A DNA stretch of 64,000 nucleotides. Source: Mytilisepta virgata (taxonomy: Eukaryota; Mollusca; Bivalvia; Mytilida; Mytilidae). The translations under genes were made by a program, and so were the position numbers. The stretch covers positions 4,648,755-4,712,754 of the forward strand of contig CM051512.1 of assembly GCA_028015205.1 (NCBI GenBank). Reading direction: 5' to 3'. This document shows, in pieces, positions 59,536 through 64,000 of this stretch (position 1 is the stretch's first letter; every line of letters begins with the position of its first letter). The notes under the pieces are model-generated. The model searched no databases, was not told where the DNA came from, and saw only the letters and a list, made by a program, of their open reading frames with translations.

Positions 59536-61171
59536 ACAAGATTGAAAGCATAATGTTTTTCTATCTTGGATGTTTTGCATGTGCATGTTTTATTTTATGT
59601 TATATAAAATACTTATTCACTGCAAGTTCAAGATAGCCCCTATAAACGGTTTTACATGTATTTATTTTTGAGATGTTTCTTTACATGTATCATGCCGTGA
59701 TGGTTGTTCAAATGTAACCTTGCGTGGACAGAAAGAAAACTAGTTTCAACACTCGTTATCTCAAAGTTGTGGGAAACATAGAAAAAGTTCCACAAATCCG
59801 TTGTCCGACTCAAGAGGAGGGCAATCAAAATTTTATAACAATAGAATACAGAATTGAAATGGGGAATGTGTCAAAGAGACAACAACCCGACCAAAGAGCA
59901 GAAGTTAATTCACTAATTATCTAAGATAACGACTCAAGGTAACCTCAGGTAAATGCGGGATCGTCATACACTAATCAGTGGTTAATGACTTGAAATTTAT
60001 TGATTTTCGGATTTACTATTGAAGCGATTTTTATCCCCGAGGTAATAATTTGATTTACTTCGAGATAAGAGATAACGAAAATAATTTAATTGCATATGTT
60101 AATATAGGGACCGTAATTTTAATTCGAGAAAAACCGAAATTTCGACAATTCAATTACGACACATCATGAGTCAAAATACATGTAATTATATGGAACAAGG
60201 TTCGGGACCACTAGAAAACTGCGAGTCATCCGAAATTTCGACTCAAATGAGTTCGAGACAACCAGAGTTGTCTGTACTTCTAAACATTACATCTGTTGAA
60301 CAAAATTTTGTATTAAGGAACAATATATATTTTATTTCTTAAAATGGGATCCCGAAAAGCAACTGATGATTTTCAAAGCCTGTATAAAAATATAGAGAAA
60401 CTATTGGATCGTATTTTACCTAAAATGATCAATCAATATACTGGATTAAGAAAAAAAACTACTCGGGACCTCACTAAATACATTACACACAAGATAATGC
60501 TAAGAAATAAAAACTAAAGTGAAAAAATATATAAAATGAAATATTAAGATAAAAAAAAAGAAAAAAGGAAGATGAATAGAATAAGTAAATAAAAAAATAA
60601 AATAAACAATCCATCTAATAAAAAATTCAATAAATAAACAAACTAAAATAAAATTAAAAAAAATAAATAAATAAAATAAACAAATAAATATTTCAAAATG
60701 AAAACAAGACCAGTATTCCTCTCCTTTAAAATCTAAATGGAGGCTACTTTATTTGTATACGTTTCTAGTGCTTTAAGGTTACTATCATAAAATGTTTATT
60801 ACTATAATTTTGACATGAAATAGATTTATCATTTATAATAACAGGAACAAAAATTATTATTGAACAAACATATTTAATTGTTCTTATCCCTTTTTCCGTA
60901 AAAAAGTATCATTTTTTGTTTAAACGTGACTACATTAAATGTAAAAATTCCTTTCTTTTGACAACGGTGTGTGATTTATTATCCCTTGTATAAATATTGA
61001 TTATAGTAATAATAACAAATAATTTTTGCCATAAAAAACTGAAAATATTTAATATTTTAATCTGTTCTACAGAGTACATAACAAGTGTTGGGAAAACAGC
61101 TCGTAGACTTGCTACAATTTCCTTTCGTACAACTGTTTTTCCCCGTGTTTCTTAATTGAGGCCGTTGCAAT
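59536..61171. other. Gene-free, A-rich stretch
   Basis: It contains the short repeat at 59845-59940 and a simple A-rich/AAAT tract at 60540-60700. A CACTGCAAGTTCAAGA block near 59618 recurs near 62151. No gene recognised. Confidence 0.5.
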
Positions 61172-61630
61172 TAGAGAGATAATATGTCATGTACGCTGTT
61201 TTCACTTAGTTGTCTCTCTAATATTATATGAAGTGTGCACATCTTCTGCATCAAAATTGATATCAAAGAATTATATTTTAACCACCAAGTCGATGCCAGT
61301 GCTGGTGGACCCCAAGTCCCCGAGGGTATCCCCAGCTCATTTGCTAATATTTTGGTACCAGCCCGAAATTGATACTTAACATTTATTGTTAGAAAATGGT
61401 AAAATTTGTAAAAACTAAGGAGTATTTCCCTCATACATAGCTCTGTCCTTAGATGGTTTTAGCTTAACCCCATTTGGTCATTTTGTTATTTTGAATTGCT
61501 CTTCAACCTTTTGGATTGTTGTTTTGTTTTTCAACATATTAGGTCTTGAGCACAACTGATGAGTCGTACATCGACGAAATGTGCACATCCTGTGTATCAA
61601 AGTTAGAATCAAAGAATTATTTTTAATGGA
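61172..61630 (+). mobile_element. Hammerhead-ribozyme retroelement (retrozyme-like)
   Basis: Two direct-repeat ends (TGTGCACATC at 61234-61243 and 61580-61589, each followed by a TATCAAA/GCATCAAA phrase and AAAGAATTAT) bracket a body with CCCCGAGGGTATCCCCAGC and GTCCTTAGATGG. The right repeat carries a complete hammerhead core; the left has lost its 5' half. The spacing gives a 346-nt unit. No protein is encoded. Confidence 0.6.
61549..61597 (+). ncRNA. Type I hammerhead ribozyme
   Basis: Core elements in order: CTGATGA (61556-61562), stem II GTCG-TACAT-CGAC (61563-61575), GAAA (61576-61579), a minimal stem III formed by TG-TGCA-CA (61580-61587), and the ATC cleavage triplet (61587-61589). 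Stem I pairs GCACA (61550-61554) with TGTGT (61591-61595), including one G-U pair, with a mismatch next to the cleavage site. All conserved core bases are present. Cleavage is predicted after C61589. Activity is not shown. Confidence 0.7.
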
Positions 61631-61636
61631 AAGTAA

Positions 61637-61673
61637 GAAAAAAAAAAAAAAGAGAAAAAAAAAAAAAAAAAAA
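61637..61673. repeat. Poly-A tract after ribozyme element
   Basis: About 37 bases, almost all A with two or three G, starting shortly after the AGAATTATTTTTAA phrase. It may be the scar of retroposition. Confidence 0.85.
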
Positions 61674-64000
61674 CCGAAGCGCTTTGCACACGTAGCAAGT
61701 CTAAACAGCTCGTGCTACTAAACAACTTACAAAGACAATAAGCTGCCAACCTGGCTTATTACAAGAAAAATAAAATTACAACATTTTAAACAAAGATAAA
61801 TTGGATTAATTCTCTGAGGATAAATTACAGAGCTGCACAATAATTTCAATTAACATTCAGGCCGAAAGGAGAAAACTGAAGTAGTACATAAAATAGAAGT
61901 TATCGCATGGATAAATACACTATACCTAAAACTATAAGAGCATACAGGTCAAGCACAGGGAAACATTTTACGGCCTCCACACAGCACAAGAGACAAACCC
62001 TGTTACTGTCATAGAAAAGAAGGAATATGGTGTATTATTTCATGAAACAACTTCCTTATACATGTACACGTAAATGTCAAAGCAAAATTGCTGTTCTTCA
62101 TCTCGAAGTCACAGCGAGGCTTCCAACACGGAGTGAAAGGTTACACCTCACTGCAAGTTCAAGACGGCCCCTAGCACCGGTTTAAGCGAAATTCTACGGT
62201 AGATGTACTCGTGAGAAAACCCGGATTAAAGGGGTGTGACTAAACATCGAGTTTGGGTAACTGTTAAAGTTCGAATTCGAGTTAAAGTTCGAGTTATCAT
62301 CCTATTTCAAGAACTACTGAACATCAGAGGACCTCAAGTTATGTTGGATTATTGATAAATGACAGGTGTTTATATAGTACCTGCCAGACAGATGTTCACC
62401 TTACAATATAGTACACATAATATAATTTGCTATCATATCTGAGATACTGTCTTATAGTAAGAAACTTATCTTTGTGAATTATCCATGAAATGTTGACGTG
62501 GTCAAATGAGAACTGCTAGATTGGCATTATGACCGTATAGTTGCACACTTGCAAAAATCTTTAGCTTATTACTTATGACAGAGAATCAACATAGCAAATA
62601 TTTTTTTGACTAGTCACTGAATTATGAGAAAGAGGTCAAGACAATCATATTAAAACAGATAAATTGTAATATTTGGGTGAAAGATACCACTGAAAAAGAC
62701 AAATAAGAGTACACTAGAAACAACATAGAAAACTAAAGCCTGAGCAACTTAACCCCACCAATAGTTGGGGTGATCTCAAGTGCTCTGGATGGGTAGTAGC
62801 AATGAGATGATTTTGCACCATACATATAGATCACAACTACAATATGAATGCGTCGGTCCTTAGAGGCCTGTAAAACAGGGCTTGTAATTCTTTGGTGTAT
62901 ATCTTTTGATTTTCTGTTTGTACATTGATGTGGCCATTAGTTTTCTGATTTATATTGTTTAATATTTGTCATTTCATGGCTATTTCTAACTGATTTTAGT
63001 ATAGTTTTTTTCTGATTGTAAAGATGTTGTATGGTTAGCTTTATTTCTTTTTCATCATTTTGTTTCTGTGTCTGATTACCAATCATACCTCCCTTTTCGT
63101 TTCTTTTTTTTAATAATGACAACAGTTTGGTTTCAATTTTCATTTATATATGTAACAATATAAAACAGTATATATATAATCTCATATTACATCATTAATA
63201 TTGGTCATTGTTGGAATGTATTCATTTTTAACAATGTACTGTAAAGTGCTATTTTCTAACAGGTACTTAGTATTATGGTTATTGTGATATCACTTATTCA
63301 AAGGACACAGTTCATTTATAGCCCAAAACGGTCTAAAATATAAATCTTACAATTAAACTCCAAATAGTTCTCAATTTGGTTCGTAAATTGGTCGATTTCA
63401 AATGTATTAACGCTCAATAAATCAGTTCTTTCATAATAGTACATTACATTCACCAAATTAGGCCCATTTTGTCCAAATATAATGATTTGGTGCAATTTTC
63501 AGACATGAAAGCTTTAGGAAAATTTGGCCACCATCTACAATCCAAAATGTTTTGTAACCAAAAGACTCAAAATTTGATAAAGAATTCATCAAAATAAAAA
63601 CTTTTCGGAATTGTATGGCAGCCATGGTTAATTATGCCAAAACATATAAATTTCAGACAAAATTGACCAAAAATACAAATAATGTATAATTATGGGGTCA
63701 TAGCTTCAAGATATTTAATAGGAGGTGCCAAAATAGTATATTTTAGTCTTAATAGAATTATCACAAGTATTTCTATTTGAAATTTGTAATCGCTTGACCA
63801 ATTTAGGGCCATTCTAACCCTTCGTGAACCTCTCTTTTCCTATAATATGTAGTAAATTTCTATTTGATATTCCTTAAAATATTCACATATACCAAAATAC
63901 ATTTTTTTATATTACATTTAACGAGAAACATTTTACATGATCCCATATATTTGATTTAATCCAGTTATATATATGCTAAGCATACAGTTATAATGACTTT
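61674..64000. other. Gene-free AT-rich stretch to the window end
   Basis: No gene, RNA or clear mobile element recognised. Frames such as 62937-63143 are low complexity. Confidence 0.45.

Noticed and set aside
61548..61585. Simple hairpin GCACA...TGTGC around the ribozyme core
   Set aside because: This alternative pairing is possible, but the full set of conserved hammerhead positions explains the sequence better.

Overview
This window looks like nuclear DNA of a bivalve mollusc, most likely a mytilid mussel. It is AT-rich, exons are short and separated by kilobases, and several dispersed repeats match in style those I know from Mytilus: tRNA-derived SINEs, a hammerhead-ribozyme repeat, TTAA-flanked MITEs, foldback elements and hairpin-ended elements. 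The organism call is inference from content. There is no bacterial or viral organisation. Most short open frames are chance or repeat-derived.

Three host genes can be supported. (1) A two-exon FAM167-family gene lies on the minus strand (31177-33140), with in-frame splice sites and the family's C-terminal signature. (2) A single-exon gene for a secreted, cysteine-free protein of unknown function lies on the plus strand (37728-38324), behind a TATA box. (3) A claudin/PMP22-like four-TM gene lies on the plus strand (40763-53005). It has two paralogous first exons, 1a and 1b. Each has its own TATA-like motif, and each ends in a phase-1 donor that fits the same shared exons 2 and 3. The layout recalls vertebrate claudin genes that change the first extracellular loop through alternative first exons.

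The largest mobile element is a near-complete CR1/L2-like non-LTR retrotransposon on the minus strand (about 12220-17703 or beyond). Its ORF1 (RNA-binding type) and ORF2 (endonuclease, reverse transcriptase, terminal zinc-knuckle-like motif) are both open. ORF2 starts with a hydrophobic leader that ends in a 2A-like ribosome-skipping motif (GIERNPGP).

Layout. 1-12 kb: old TIR and TTAA elements, SINEs, and a tandem repeat carrying palindromic AGGTCA sites. 12.2-17.7 kb: the LINE. 20.6-22.0 kb: a 34-bp minisatellite with a 7-monomer higher-order repeat. 23-25.5 kb: a SINE, then a 156-167-bp satellite. 26-30 kb: duplicated repeats, a foldback element and a TTAA MITE. 31-33.1 kb: FAM167. 33.2-37.6 kb: simple repeats, a mosaic duplication and a SINE. 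37.7-53.0 kb: the secreted-protein gene and the claudin-like gene, whose 8-kb intron holds nested elements, a Helitron-like 3' end and a decayed ribozyme repeat. 53-64 kb: a 178-bp tandem repeat, foldbacks, a SINE, two TIR MITEs, and a hammerhead-ribozyme unit of about 346 nt at 61.2-61.6 kb.
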